Source: Cloeon dipterum
Taxonomy: Eukaryota; Arthropoda; Insecta; Ephemeroptera; Baetidae
Assembly (NCBI RefSeq): GCF_949628265.1
Contig: NC_088789.1
Span: forward strand, 25,351,883 to 25,415,882
Direction of reading: 5' to 3'
Length of the DNA: 64,000 nt
The notes beneath the pieces are model-generated. The model had not been told where the DNA came from and made no database searches. It saw only the letters and a program-made list of their open reading frames with translations. Positions 30,001 to 43,898 of this stretch are shown one piece after another (position 1 is the stretch's first letter; every line of letters starts with the position of its first letter). Made by a program: the position numbers and the translations under genes.

Positions 30001-33000
30001 CGGTCACGCGCCTCGCTGCCCTCGCACCTGCTCCAACTTGCAAAGCCGCAGTTCTTAATTGTGATTTATGCTTTGAACTTGAGGTAAATTCGTAATTAAA
30101 CCTTTTTTTGTTTGCGCTGCAACTGGTAAAAAATTAGCTGGACCTCTCACGGGAGATTGTAGGTGCAAAAAATATGTATTCGTGTGCCAAAAAACGAATG
30201 TGTTTTTTCCTGATTAATCTATAATGGCTAGAAAACGGCCGAGTTGCATATATATTCTGACAGCTCTTGACTTGGTCGTTCCAACGTTGTGCAGATCTTG
30301 CAGATTAAACCAATACAGAAACCGTCAGGCGTCGTTAAAGTGGGAATTGAATTATTCGATCGCTCCAGGGCTAACCTGACGCCAGGGTTTGATTTCTCAC
30401 CTGTTCTGGTGGTCTTATCTGACCCCAGGAGTAACCCCTAGCATATTCCGAGGGAATAAAATCAACCGACCGTGCAATTTTGACATTCTTTCTGTTCACT
30501 TGAACTATAAAACACCCTTTTCTCAATATTTGACCCTTTGTTTCTTGTTTCTCGATAACTATACAAATTTCACCATCCGGAAAATTTACTGGCGTGTTAT
30601 ACACACTTAGGAAAACATTTCATTTTTATACTTAGATACAAATAATTAAGGCTACCGTTTCTGAGGTATTCAAAAATCCAAAATTTAATTAAAAAAATAA
30701 CCCAAAATTGGAAAATTTTCCAAAAATATGGTCAATGTAAAAATATGTAAGCACAAGGTTAATGAGTTCGATCATCATTAGAACTCTAAATTTTAATTTT
30801 TTAACATCGAGAGGGCTGTTGTTCCCGGATTTACCGGAACATTATTTTTTCCTGCTAACTTGGTTATTTCGAAGCACTCAAACAAAATCCCAAAAAATAA
30901 AAATGGTGCTCAACAATAAGTTGCAGACGATATGGCACTAAATGTGCAGTGGTATGCCTAAAATGCCTTTAAAAATAATAATTCATCGATTAGGAATATT
31001 TCAAGCTTTTGACTTTCGTTACCTGTCATATTTTTTTCGTTTTAATACAGGGTCATCCGCCCTTAGCCACCTATCGGTCCTTGGCCACTTGGCCATGGTG
31101 TAGCTGCGTGGGTTTGTTTTTCTCTTTTGCAGGTCTCGTCTGGCTGCCGAGTTTTGTTGTTCTTCTCCTTGGGCAGGCAGGCTCAAGGTGAAACCCACTC
31201 GTTTGTAAAGGGCTCCTTGTTGCGCCCCCAGTGCACATCGATTGATCGCACTCACTCACTCACTCTCTCGTCAGTCTCGGCCGGCGCCGCCGCGCTGCAA
31301 ACAACACGAGCAAAAATTAGAATTCCCGTCTTTTGTGCCCCAGCACGAGCAGGCACGCTCGCGATAATCGGGTTTGACACTTAATTTTCCCTATTCAACC
31401 CTTCTTTCTTTCTTTCGCCGTCCGCGACGTTTTTCAGCCGGCAGAATGATAATCTTGTTTCTGTCACCGAGAGCGACAGCTACGCGAATTCGCAGTCACC
31501 TGTGTGCCGCTTTATTTGCCGCTACGAGTTTCGTCCCCTCGTGCGGGAAATCGGATCCGAGGTGTCAAAATAGATGAAACGTGAAAAGGCGAAGGCTGGA
31601 ATACACGCTGGACGGAATTTGTAATACACCTGTCGCATTTGACGTGAAACGACGAGACACGTTGAGCTTATTGTGTTGATTAATTTCAATGATTTTATAA
31701 TATAGAGACGACGAGAGGGGAGTTTCGTGGCTACAGAAATGCCGTAACATCTGTTTCCAAAGTTATTCTTGAGAAACTTTGTTCCGACAAGACAGAAAAG
31801 TACATACTGGACCGACTTATATAGCCATCAAGTCACAATTCTATGTACTAAACGGCCCTTAAAATTGCTTTACCCATAATGGCTCCAAATATCATTTCGA
31901 TAATGGAGCTCCTTGAATTTATTTATTTTTTTTTGACACAGCGCTGCTCTTCATTGTCCACGCGGCCTTAAAATATGCAAATATCGCAGCAGCCCTGTTC
32001 TGAGTTTGGAACTCCGGCGAGCAGCTAGCCGGCTTTATGGGATCGATATGCGTTGTTCGGCGTTAATTTTTCGCGCAGCTCGAGCTTAATTAGCCTTTGG
32101 TGAGGCGGGCGTCCAATTGATTATGCATGAGCCCAGCATCAAGTGGCGAAGATGGATGGCTCCCGTCGGCGCTCGTTAATCAAAACCCCAATAGCGCCGA
32201 GCGCAACAACCGATTCAAATTCGTCAGGTGAGCAGCCAAAAGATTGCCGCCGAAAGAATCGATGCGAGACGAGAGGGAATAAATCGCCCGCTGCTCGCCG
32301 TCTGCTCACCAGATTTTTCTTTGTTTCCCTTTCCTATCGTTTGCGGAAGAAATATCGCATCCACTCTCAGCAGTGGATGAGGAATGTCCCCTGCCTTTTT
32401 CTGGGGAATGAACTGTGGATGAAAATAATGGCTTCCGATCAGGGCAACAGAAGGGAGGAAATAATGAAGACAAGTTCGAATGGGTCGCTGTTGTGTGGAG
32501 CAATAAATTAAAATTAAATGTGATGAATCATCCTGCACAACTGCCATCAATCTATCGGTTTTGAAAACAGGGGTGACCATTTTTTTTACCAAAAGTGCCC
32601 CAAAAAACAAATTTTTCGTATTTTACCGGTTTTTTGAGCAAAGGAAATTAATTGCTTCCGGCTTCCGGGGCGAGTAAAATTATGAAAGTTGAATGATGGG
32701 AAGATAAAAAATAGTTTTGAGTCTTGAAGGTTTTTTATTTTTTCAAAAATTGTAGATTTTTAAAGGGGTCTGTGTTTAGTACACTAAAATTCATAGTTGC
32801 GTTAAAAACTGTAATAATGCGAAAGCGACAGTGGGAAGTGTGTGAAATGCCACCCTCTGTCGGATTGTTTTGGCCAGTTTTCTCCGAAATTTGCAGCGCT
32901 TTACCGTGTTTTCTCAGCACATGATTTGGAATCCTCTCATCGAGATATTATATCTGACAGTGTGAGTATTTTTTGGGGAAATACGCAAATTCAGTGAAAA

Positions 33001-35223
33001 TCGCGATTGCAAAATTCCTTTGAGAATTCTCCATTTAAAACAATGCTAACTTTGAGGCCGATTTTCTCGAACGTTTACAGCGCTACCTCTTTATAAAAAG
33101 ATTGAAAAGGATTTTGTGGGGAAATTCACTTTCAAATAAACTATTTCAATCAGTGCCATGTGAAATCAGATCTCTGAAAGTCACGGATAAAAATTTAACT
33201 CACGGCATGACATCACAAAACGGAAGGTGAGCCGTCAGCCGCACCTGGCCGGAGAAAACGTCTGCTGCGAGCCGTCAGCCTGATAATAGTTGCTCACGCG
33301 GCACTTAGAACGCGTAGAGTTTGTTAGGGGGACGGGTAGTTTGCGTGCGGCGGTCGTAAATTCCGTCTGAAATATTAAAGGGCGTCCCGGAATTTAATGT
33401 GCGTGCGTGTGTGTTTGTGTGTGAAGAGCGACGCTTTATCTCGCTGCACGTGTTGCACCTGCTTTCCATTTCCATGCAAATGCTTGCTTTTTCGCGATCC
33501 GTCCAGATTCGGTTTCTCGTCCGCCGACAACGATTCTGACGTGTAAATTAAAAGATTCGAGGCCCTGCTTGGCTCTTGTTCGTCGCTTTTAATTAGCCTG
33601 CTTCCTTTTCTCTTCTTCCTGCTCGAACTAACCGGCTGCATAATTCACGGCGCAAGTTTCGAGTCGGTGGTAGCGTGGCGCGTTGATTGATGCACTGCTG
33701 GCAGCTCGGCCGTTTTTGCCCCGGCGAACGCACGCCCTTTGTTCGGGCTCATGTGAAAGCGGCCGCCCGGGAAACAGGTGTCGCAGACAGCCCGGCCGAC
33801 GAGCTGCCGTCCCGATTCTGAGCCTTTTACCACCCCATAAAAGCCAATAAAAGTCTGTTCAGAAGCCCCCGATTGCTTTTTGCAGTCCACTTTTACCCGT
33901 TCTGTCGATTCCCAATTTACACAGGTCAAAAATTTCGATTTCTGTGTTTGGCATGTCAATAAATTGTCAGCCGAAAATCAGCCATTTATAGAGGATCAAC
34001 CAAAAAGTAATTAAAGAACGGTTTCCCTCCCTTCCTAAACTTGCTCACTAATCGTTTGCAATAATCGAAATATATATGCCGTTGACTCGACAAAGGACAA
34101 AGGCCAACCGACGATTTTTCCCACCGCCTTTTCCACGGAAAGATATCCGATCAGTCTGTCAGTATTTGTTTCAATTCCATTTGCGCCACTGTTGCGCCAC
34201 AGCAAGAAGAAGCTAGGGTCGTGTAATCGCGCGGGAGGCCTTCTTTTTCACGGTTTGCCTTGTTTTGTTTGGCTTGCCGTGGTCGGCAGGCTGATCTGAT
34301 TAGCCCATGAAGGCTCCAGGGAGCAAAGTGGCCAGCCGTTTGTTGTTTGCCGCGCCGCACGCAGACAGCACACACACACACACGGCGCACAAACCGATTG
34401 CCTTCGACCTTTGCCCGCGGCCTCCCGATCGCAGCGGCGGCGCAAATTTGCCGAACGGAATGCGGGCCAATCGGACGCGGGCGGCCATCTTTGCAATAAT
34501 TAGCCTCGAGTCACTCGGCCAAGAAGGGAATTTGATAATGGCGCTCCTTTCAACCGGCCAGTCTTGATGCAAACCACTTTTCCACCGACAAGTGGACGGA
34601 ATGACCCTCTGCCTCGCTCGCTCGCCCGCTCGGTCGGCCGACGCACAAAGAAAGGGCTCTGCATATCTGCGGCTGGATTGTTTGCCTGCACACTCGAAAC
34701 TAATTAGGATTGACATCGGACCGGCTGCCGGCTGGCTCTGGGGACTAACCACCAGGAGCAAATTTTAAGGAGCCCTGCCAATTTGTTTGTGGCTCTAGAA
34801 TAAGTTAAATTTGGTTAAGGGAACCCTTACTGGGGATTTTTGGACGGAAATTTTGACGAGTATTTTTTGTAAGATCCCAACCGATTCGGGACTGTCAAAT
34901 AAGTATCTTGAAACTTGCTTAAAATTGCTTGTAACTACCAAATTCCTCTTTATCGGGTGAAAACCTGTGCAAGAGTACATATTTAATATTTTTATCCTTT
35001 TTACTGTAAACAAATGAGCAGTATCATTGCAAGTTTTAGACCTTTACATTTGGTAAATTTTATTATTTTTAGGATGAAAAGTTAGAAAAAAAATACAGCA
35101 TTTTACCTAATTAAAAAATCTGACCTCTTGTGCGCGGCAGCCACCAACCGTGCTGCACTGCAGCTAATTAACTTAAATTCAAATTTATCCTTTGTAATTA
35201 TCCAGCTGTGACGCACACAAAAG
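24085..35223. other. noncoding: probable long intron or intergenic DNA, part 1
   Basis: No conserved coding exon was recognised. AT-rich stretches alternate with GC-balanced blocks (for example 26570-27120, 31070-31560, 33220-33960, 34140-34760) that look like candidate regulatory or alternative promoter DNA. A possible signal-peptide exon lies at 26519-26576. At 32152-32227 a frame starting MDGSRRRSLIKTPIAPSATT runs to a TCAG|GTGAGC donor, but nothing else supports it. Confidence 0.5.
26519..26576 (+). CDS. possible signal-peptide first exon or micro-ORF
   Basis: ATG in good context (AAAATGG) encodes MDRFLLVLVQCLLLISLRA, a textbook signal-peptide core. An A|GTGAAG donor-like site follows at 26577 in phase 1, the usual phase for introns after signal peptides. 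If unspliced, the frame ends after 26 codons (TGA at 26597-26599). No downstream partner exon is known, so chance cannot be excluded. Confidence 0.25.
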
Positions 35224-35447
35224 GTCGTGACCTAGGGCGCCACATGAAGGTTGTTGTTTTTTCATAGTCCAACAGCTGGTTGGCCCTACCATTGCGTACC
35301 TTTGCGATCCAGAATTGGTTGTGCTTCCTGACGTACTGGAATGCTGGACCGCTAAGTAAGGTGCGCAATGGCCAGGCAAACCCGCCGCTGGACCAAACAA
35401 TAACAACGGCCTAACAACGACTTTCATGTAATGCCCTAGGTCACGAC
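35224..35447. mobile_element. 224-bp palindromic foldback element
   Basis: The left arm GTCGTGACCTAGGGCGCCAC is mirrored by the right arm ending ATGCCCTAGGTCACGAC. Further inward ATGAAGGTTGTTGTT pairs with AACAACGACTTTCAT, and CCATTGCGTACCTT pairs with AAGGTGCGCAATGG. No clear target duplication was found. It is a MITE-like or decayed inverted-repeat element, and no second copy was noticed in the window. Confidence 0.75.
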
Positions 35448-38249
35448 AGTAGAGTACCTGCTATGCACCACTCTTTTAGTTCTAAAGCTAAAGAACGTGT
35501 TACAATTAGTATCTCTAGTGTAAGAAAAAGTTTTAAGTTTGTTAAACTACACAGTCTAAAAATTGTAGAATATTTTGCCAAAAGAACCGTCTGAAATTCA
35601 CACCCCTATTTTTTCCTTGTATTTTTGGTCATACCAAGTCAGTCTTCAATCACCCCTAAAGTTTTTTCTATTTTGGGTAATGTCTGTATAAAAAGAGCAT
35701 AAATTAAATTTTTTGCGTCAGTTTCATCATTTTCCTTCATCGGTTGGTCCAGGTCCAGGTCTTCCTTATTCATTTGTCCAGCTTATAAGCCAAAATCAAA
35801 GGCTGGAGTCGTCAACCGGAACCGGGAAAGCTGACAAATGCGAAGTAACGGGAGGTGCACACGCTGCTAGTATCTCATCAAATTTTATTTCTTTATTTTC
35901 AAGCTGCAGAACCTGAAAAAACTCCAATTTTATTTTTCATTAAAGTAAGATGATTTCCCTCGGTTTAAAGAAATTTCCCGTATCAGATTTTTCTGCTCCT
36001 AAACGTTTCACCGTCTCATCTATATTGAGTGACAAAATGTGACTATATATCCTGGCAGTGGGAACACACAAAAAGCCCATAGGTACAAAACGAAATTTAA
36101 CCCTTTTGTTGCCTTTTTACGTTATTTTACGACTCTTTCAAAGAAAAAGGAGAGATGCAAGTGGACAGCAACGTGTGTGCCTGACTGCCAGTTTATTTGT
36201 TTTTCATCTGCGTGCGCGGTCGCGCGTGTGCCTCGTGTCTCGCGAGCCGCCGGCACACACGTCCTCCTGCCTTTTTCATTTACCTCTCTTCTCTCTCTCA
36301 GGCCGTTCGTGTAACCTGATATTGCGCCTCCCTCGCCCCGGTACCCGCAAAATATCATCTCCGCGCGGACGACTTTTTGTTTGCACACGCGAGAGAAGCA
36401 ACCCCCAACCCCCGCGGATTACATTCTCCCCGAAATCAGTTTTTCCTCCCGCGTGTCAATCCCCTCGCATGGTGACTTCTGACCTCCCTGTCAAAGAGAA
36501 AAATACCCCTTCCGGATGAAAGGGGAAAAAGGGAAAACTCGTCGAATGCGTCATTTTGTTTTGAGCAAACGGGGAATTATTAATTTATTCTGCTTACCCT
36601 TAGTTTTGACGTAAAATTAAAGAGGATGCTAAATAGCAGGGGTTTGAAAAAATGGTTGTAGATGGAAACATTTGTTTGAAAAATGATATCTCTGAAAGAA
36701 TATTTTATCTGTCTATGAAATTGCGTGGTTCCATCGCTGTCGTTTTGTAAAATTTATGACCAAATTAATCAGATTTTATGTACAAATTTACTGCAAACAT
36801 CTGCGTTAAGGGATCAAAAAAAAATTTAGACCATAAAAACATTTAAAACTTAATGTGGAAAAAAACGAGATTTATTCATCGAATTTTTGGACAAGCGTCG
36901 AGGAGCTAAGAAAGCTTTCAGAGATTTAGCCGTTTTTTGGGCAGTTCTGTTTATTTAGTTTTTTAGACGATTGGAAATGGAATGTAAAAAATTTTAAAAT
37001 TATTTTTCGAGATTCTTCATTACTTCTGAACTTTTGTGTTTGTTGCTTTTGGTTTCAATATATTGTAGTGTGTGTTTGAATGAAGATCAAGATTGATTTA
37101 GATTTAGATATATAGCGCGACAAATTTACATTAACTCTTGGCGTGCGTCCAATTCGATTTCTTGCAATGCAAGCTGCTACCAAAAAGTTTCATGGCATTT
37201 GGAGGGAGTTTAACTGCATTCAGTATGTATGTGAGTCAACTTTAGAAATCCATTTACGTCGCTGCAATGGATAAAACGCTGAAAATGATGGAGCATAACT
37301 AGATTTTCGAACTTCACCTTCGACACACGCGAAAGCGATTCACACGAAATTGAGCCAGCAAAAAGACCGCGCGTCTTTTCACTCTTTGAAAGGGGTTTGT
37401 TGACGGCAGTAGAAAGGGAAATAGCAGTGGAGCTAGGCCTTTAGGCGCTCTCTGCATGCAGAACTCGTCCCCTTTGCAACTGCAGCGCGAAAGTGAAACG
37501 TTAAAATTCATAGCCGGTAGCAGCACACTATCCAAATTGAAAATTGACGCGCGTGAGCCGGGCGATGAGACTGGAATATACGTTGCTGGAAACGTGGAAA
37601 CGTGCCGCAGCCAAAGAGAATTCGACTCCGCCGCCGCCGCCGAACTGCGTAAAACGAATTCATTCTGTCTAGCGTGCGTCGGCGTTGTTTGCTGATTTGA
37701 TCCGAGCAGGGGGCGCGGGTCAACGGGGGATGCTTAATTAAAGAGTGATTCCGATTGTTTGCATCAGTGCACGAGCATAAATGAGCGCGTTTCATGCCTC
37801 TTTTTGCGCGCAGACTAATCCGCTTACCTATAGTCTCGTCGCGGCAAACAAAAGGGTCATTTCATTAATTGTACTTCTCTTTGAGTTTTAAATCGTTTGC
37901 TGTAAAAAAGAAGTATCTACAAATCGTGGGGCTGATCAGTGATCCTAAAAATATAGATGAGCTTGCAGGATTTTTAATTAAATTTTTTAAGATGAAGTTA
38001 ATGGTCATAATTTGTTTTTTATCATTACGATCAAATATATTTTATTTAATTCATTCAATTCCCAATTAAAATCGTTAAAAACCGTCTTCAAGGACTAAAA
38101 CCTTGAACTCTTTCCTGTGGAATCTGCGTAACATTGAAAATAAACTACTAAAGCAGACGTATTTTTATTTACATGCATCAAATTTTGAAGGGACGAGTTA
38201 GGGATGGGTGGGTACAAAAAGCGCTGGAAAAATGAAGTAATTTCTTTAA

Positions 38250-38358
38250 GGTGAAGGGGGGATGAAAATGGTAGAGGGTTACCATCCTCAAACCATTTGG
38301 CTCGTCAGGGAGCATTAATGCGAGTTAAACGGTATGCAGTTTTGGCATTTCTGACCAG
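38250..38358 (+). repeat. dispersed repeat F, copy 1
   Basis: It includes GTAGAGGGTTACCATCCTCA, GGCTCGTCAGGGAGC and AACGGTATGCAGTTTTGGCA followed by TTTCTGAC. The last phrase is nearly identical at 53650-53675, and the whole order is repeated at 53560-53720 and more weakly at 52730-52860. Confidence 0.7.
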
Positions 38359-38591
38359 CAGAAGCTTAGATCTTGCGTTAAAATGCTCTAAAATCTTTTC
38401 CACAAACCGCACATATAAAATTAATGAATTTATTAAACACTGAAAAGAATAAAATTAAGTATCAAAACTTTTAAGTTATATTCTATTCAATTTCCCCAAA
38501 CTTCCGTCTCATATTCACAGCCTAAATCATTACTTTCCACTCTAAGAGTGTGATTTGCTTAAAATTTTGCGACAAATGTACTTATCCTTTA

Positions 38592-38613
38592 CTTTTTCTT
38601 GTTGCAGGTAAGT
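38592..38613 (+). promoter_or_regulatory. candidate recursive (ratchet) splice site 1
   Basis: A pyrimidine tract and acceptor join directly to a strong donor: ACTTTTTCTTGTTGCAG|GTAAGT, with the junction at 38607/38608. This is the zero-length-exon form described for recursive splicing of very long Drosophila introns. It lies on the plus strand between candidate first exons A and B. Confidence 0.55.
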
Positions 38614-41600
38614 CTCTCTTGCTTTGCTTCTATCCTTGCTGCTCTCAGTTAGACGTGTTAATTGTAAGTAGAACTCAACACATCCGCAAACTAAGAATCC
38701 CATTCTCTCTGGTTAACTTTGACGTCAGGATATTTTTTGCTTGCGGAGGAAATGAATGCTTCGTCAGGTCTCTTTTTGCTTCTCTGCTTGGTATTTCGCA
38801 CTCGTCGTCGAGAGAGCCCCTCTTTTTTTCGGTTTGCAATCTTTTTGTCTGCGTGCGTCCCTCCGTCGGCTGCAATTAGACGCCGATTCGTCCTTTCTTT
38901 TGTCGGGCGCAGAAAGCGCTTTAATCCAGAGCAAAAGGAGAAGCCGGCAAGCAGCTAGCTCGTCGCGCTAAAAGCCGCATTTTCCAGCCGCACTCTCGAC
39001 GCATCTCCCGCCGACCTGCTGCATAATTAACCAGTTTGCTCCTCCGCAGCCTGCCGGTCCGGTTTCCAAAGCCTGCATTCCGCGAATACTGGAGCCATGT
39101 TGTTACCCCAAACATTCGAATCAACTCGATAGAGATTATTTGGTTATTATTGCAGCCCCGAAAATAATTGTTTCAACAACAGTAACGAGGGCTTTGTTTA
39201 ATCTGCACAAAATCTTTTGTTTGTGTCCGCGAGACTTGTTTCCATTTTACAAATTGGAAAAGATTTGAAAAGAACGAACCTCTCTAAATAATAAAAATGC
39301 TTTCACATTATCTGCGATCTTTGTGTCGCCAGGAATTTTTTTCTCCGCCACAAAAGCGCTGTTTTTGTGTTGTTTTAGTGTTGTTTTCACTCGCTTACAG
39401 CGCGGCAATTGCACACGCAACTCTCAAATTATATCATTTCGATCGCGGTGCTTTGTCGGTGCATGTGTGATTTATTGCGGTTTTACATTCCGGCCGGACC
39501 GATTTAAATTGTCCGCAACTTAATGCTCAGTTTACCGAAACGAATGGACTGTTGGCAATATTATTCGTATACTCGTGAGTGATCGGCATCGACGCTAATC
39601 CGTTGTTTGGCGTGGAAAATCCAGTTTTAATCACGGCTGATATGATCTTAACGAGCGCAGGGAAACAAGCTAATTCAAAATCCAAAATAATTTGGCATTT
39701 CCTTCCAAGTTTCTTGGTACCGCGTGCAATAATTAATGTTATATGGAAGCCAATATTGGTTTTGATTAAGAGGACAACATAGAAGTTCAGCCATCGGCAT
39801 GCAACAAAATCGAAATTGCCTCTTTTCAATATCGATGTCAAAACACCTCATCAAAGCCTCGTCAATCGACCGATTTTTGTTCGAGTTTAATCATTGCTTT
39901 CCGTTAAAAGATGTAATCAATGGTTGCCAGGGTGACTGTGATGGGATTCGCGAATGACGTTGAAACCGCAGCGTTTTTGCTCCCGTCCATGCGATTCATA
40001 AAAAGCTCCTGAACTGGTTGAACGAAAAGAGTAAATTTGAAACTACTTTTATTCCTTGTTGTGCGTTTTTGTATTTGAGTGTTGCTTAAAAATACAACAA
40101 TAAGCTTTTGTCTTGGCAGAAAGGCTTTTAAAGAGGAATGATACTGCAAAAGCCTGGAAAATGCTTGTTGCCAATGCATAACCTCGCCCCTTAGGATTCA
40201 GTTAAAGCCTTAATTGACCTAAGAAGCGCTGTAATTTTTTCGAGAAAATTGGCTGGAAAGTTACCGTGCTTTTCAAATGGTAATGGCCGCCTCCTTACTT
40301 GAAATCCGATTTTATTTCAAAATCAAGAGTTTCCCCAATAAGTGGCATGCACCGTTGGAATCGGAATATGCCAAGAAAATATGCTCAAACACTGTAAATT
40401 TTGGAGAAAATGTGCAAAATTTGAATTTTTACCATAGGAAGGTCCTTTTTTATTATTGCAAATTGTTGAACAAATTGTTTATCGATCAATTGTTTAGGTA
40501 ATTCAACAATTCAAATAATCTTCAATTTTTGCCCTGTATCATTCCACTTTAGTTATATAAACTCTTGCTTGGTTTTGCTACTAGCTTTGTTTATCTGGCG
40601 ACTACAGTTGACTTAAATCATTGTTAACTTAACCGAAAACGAATTCTTGCCTTTAAAATAGACAACTTAAACAGAGATAAACGCTCTCAGAAAATTTCCC
40701 ATGGTAAATGCCTTTGTTCTGTTTCAAATGTGTTTCTGCGATTATAAATCGATATGCCAACTCTTTAGCTGCAATTAGACACCAAACAATCGTTTGCATC
40801 GGTAGCGATACACGAGAGAGGTATATTGTATGGAAGGAAAAATGCGGTCGGTGACTTTTCTGAGAGCGCTTATCTCTGCTTAATTATACTCTACTCTGAA
40901 AGGAACAATTACTATGAATAAATGGCACATATAGCAATTAAGCTACGCAGGGACACAATTGAATGTGCTGGAGAAAAATTATTCCACTGGTTCACAATGC
41001 GAGAGGAAAACGAATGAGTGCGCACTTTTTGAGGGAATAAGCCAGAGCTCGTCTTCTGAACTCCTCGCAGACTCACTCGCTCGGCCAGCAGTGCGGTACG
41101 CGCCAATGCTCCCATTCCTGTTTGACCATCCATGCTTTTCCGAAAGAAGGTCAAGTCGCAGAAGCGGAGCCAGTTGCTGGTAGGCGAGGTCTTTCTTGAC
41201 AATCATTCTTCATTCCCATCCAAATTTAGTTGGCTATATTTGGAAGAAATTGCCTTGTTTGCAAAGCCGCGTGCAGATAATAAAGAGCCATATCCGAAAA
41301 AAATAATTCAATGTGCAAATGTTGAAGATGAAATTAAGGATTGATAAATGATTTTTCTCTAATGCACCCTGGTGAGCTCAAACCGTCGTTGAACAGTTGT
41401 TATTTGTGCCAGATTTGGGTGTCGAACGTATCGATCCACATGCCTGGCAAACACACACACAGAAGGTAAAATGCTCCACAAGTTGCATTTTGCGCGGAAG
41501 CGACTTTTGGATTCCGGCTCGCCGGCAATCTCACTCGAGGAGGCAGCCGAGCATCCATCCATCCATCGACACTCGCACGTCCACGCGTGCGACACAGAGA

Positions 41601-43871
41601 CCGACTGGAATGCGGGCCGGAAATTAAACGGGAATTCCAAAGGATTTTCCTACATCCTTAGTGCACTCAATGATTTCACAAAAGGTTTCAGATGGTTTGG
41701 ATCAAATTTGGAATACTAGTTCGTTCATACTTTAAATTGAGCTGAAATTGTATTTTCCGCGGGAATTTTTCTTATTTTATCCTTCGTTTACCAGGTTTCA
41801 CAAACTAAAAGAATAAAACGTCATATCCAACAGCTTCAACCAGGTTTTTTGTTAGATAAAGGAACAGAAAATATAGTAGCTCGCATATTTTGCATGGAAG
41901 GTTTTTTAATTTATTACATAAGTGTTTTTCTTCAATTTTCCTTTGAATATAAAAAGCATAATATTGCTGTTTACTCTGAATTTTTGGCATCGTCGTGCGA
42001 GGAGAGCTAACATCCCAGCTTGCAAACAAGTTAATAAGACACAGCGTGGAGCCCGAATGAGCTCATGCTAGGAATAAACATGGTAGCGGAAAATCGCTCG
42101 AATGTGTTTACCGTGTTTACATACGCCCTTCTAACAGGAACGGAAACTGTACCGCCGCGTACATGTCGTTCGTCTGTTTCACAAGGCGATAAACGAACAC
42201 ATTTTGGCCGGGATCAGTGCGGGTTGCTGTGGCAATCGTAGGGACTATCAGGTCGTCGGCACAGAAGCACGCGTATTACGCGCCATTGCCTTCTTTTATA
42301 CCACCGCTGAGAAATTTCTTTATTTAACAAAAAAGACAGCCAGCTGGCCAGACTGTGACAATGGATTTTGTGTTGTGTGCGGGACCATAACAGAGTTGTC
42401 TAGGCTAGACCCATTCATTTTACAAGGGCTATTGTGTGGATTTATTATGGGCCCACATAGGCCTTAATTTACATCACTATGGGATGTTCATTTTGTGAAT
42501 GAAGCAAAGTTAGTTTAATGTTGTCCTTACTCGGGAGTTAAAATGCCACTCCCAAAGGCTGTACTAACTCTGCTACAATCGTGACATGGCGGAATTTTAT
42601 TTAATTTTTATGGTGCAAACCTTCAAAGGTGGAGGGTTTAAAAAAATCAACTCTTTGAACACACATGCGGCTCAAAATTTGACAACTGGTGCTCCGCAGC
42701 GTGACTGACTGGTCCCAAACTAATTGAGGCTTTATAAAAGAAGTTTGAGTTTTTGATGATATCCAAAAATGTGGCTGGAGACACTAGCATTATTTATCCA
42801 TCACATTGTACATTCTCACAAGTGCATGTTTGGATCGTTGTTATCCTCAGAAGAAATTGTCGGAAAGGCAGCAACATCCTCGGGTTGCCTTTTTTCAATC
42901 TGAGGCTTTTTCCCGGAATGCAGAATGTGCCCCAGAGGAGGATGGTGGCAAGTAGCACAGCAGCTCGGGTCGTCAGGGCCCGTGCGCCAGGTGGTCTCAC
43001 TGGCAAGCGACCGCACTCACTGGCTCGGTGGCTGGCGAGAGAGGAGCAGAGAGAGCTGCCAGCATAATGACGACGCGCCATGATCGATAACTCTCTCTCT
43101 CTCTGCATGTGCAGCTAGCGCACTGGGCTGACGAGAGATGTTCGACATCTCGCTCCCTGATCGCCACAATCCCCGAAACTTTGGCTAATTAACTGGCTCG
43201 CAGCTGTTGAGCCCGATTGTACGAGTTGCCAAGCATTCGACACACAGCTTTCGGCTATGATGTAAATTTTCTATTGAACATAACTTGGCATTCAACAGAT
43301 AAAAGTTAGTGAAATGCGGTCTTCGTGCTTTCACAGTTTGTTTGAGAAATTGGTCGACAAGTCGAAAATAGTATAAATCGTACAAGAATCATCAAGCTAT
43401 TTGTTTCAAAGTAAAATCAACTCTATTGAACATCATGGGCACACTTTTTACGAACTGAAACCAGCAACTGCAATAGAACATTAGAACTAGATGTTGAAAA
43501 ATTTAAGTCCGACAGATTAAATAATGACTTGTTTTTTGTTGTTCCCAACACAACGAATACATAAAATACAACAATACATACAACCAATTATTTTTTTTGT
43601 ATGAGGAATGAGTATTGTTTTCTGAAGCTGCAAGGGTTTCAAGTCGGGCACCATTTTGCCTTTGCCTTTGGGCTGGCATGGTCTTGTAGATGTACTCTTT
43701 ATTATCTTGGCTTTTTATTATCTTAAAAGCAATTTCCTCTCTGCTCTCGCATAAAAAAACACTAAAAGCATTTTTTGGTCTATACCGCAGCTCACATTGA
43801 TTTAACTTGCGTAAAAAGTTCATCATTTTTATATATTTACATTTGAATTTCTCTCGCATTGAAGTTATAAT

Positions 43872-43898
43872 GTGTTTACTTGTTTGTTTCAGGTGAGT
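43872..43898 (+). promoter_or_regulatory. candidate recursive (ratchet) splice site 2
   Basis: TTTACTTGTTTGTTTCAG|GTGAGT, with the junction at 43892/43893, has a good pyrimidine tract and an immediate donor. Five kilobases upstream lies the first such site, on the same strand. Both read GTRAGTCTC after the junction. Confidence 0.55.

Noticed and set aside
32143..32511. 122-codon frame starting near MDGSRRRS
   Set aside because: A donor-like TCAG|GTGAGC is present, but its phase differs from the other first-exon candidates and no promoter feature or family match was seen.
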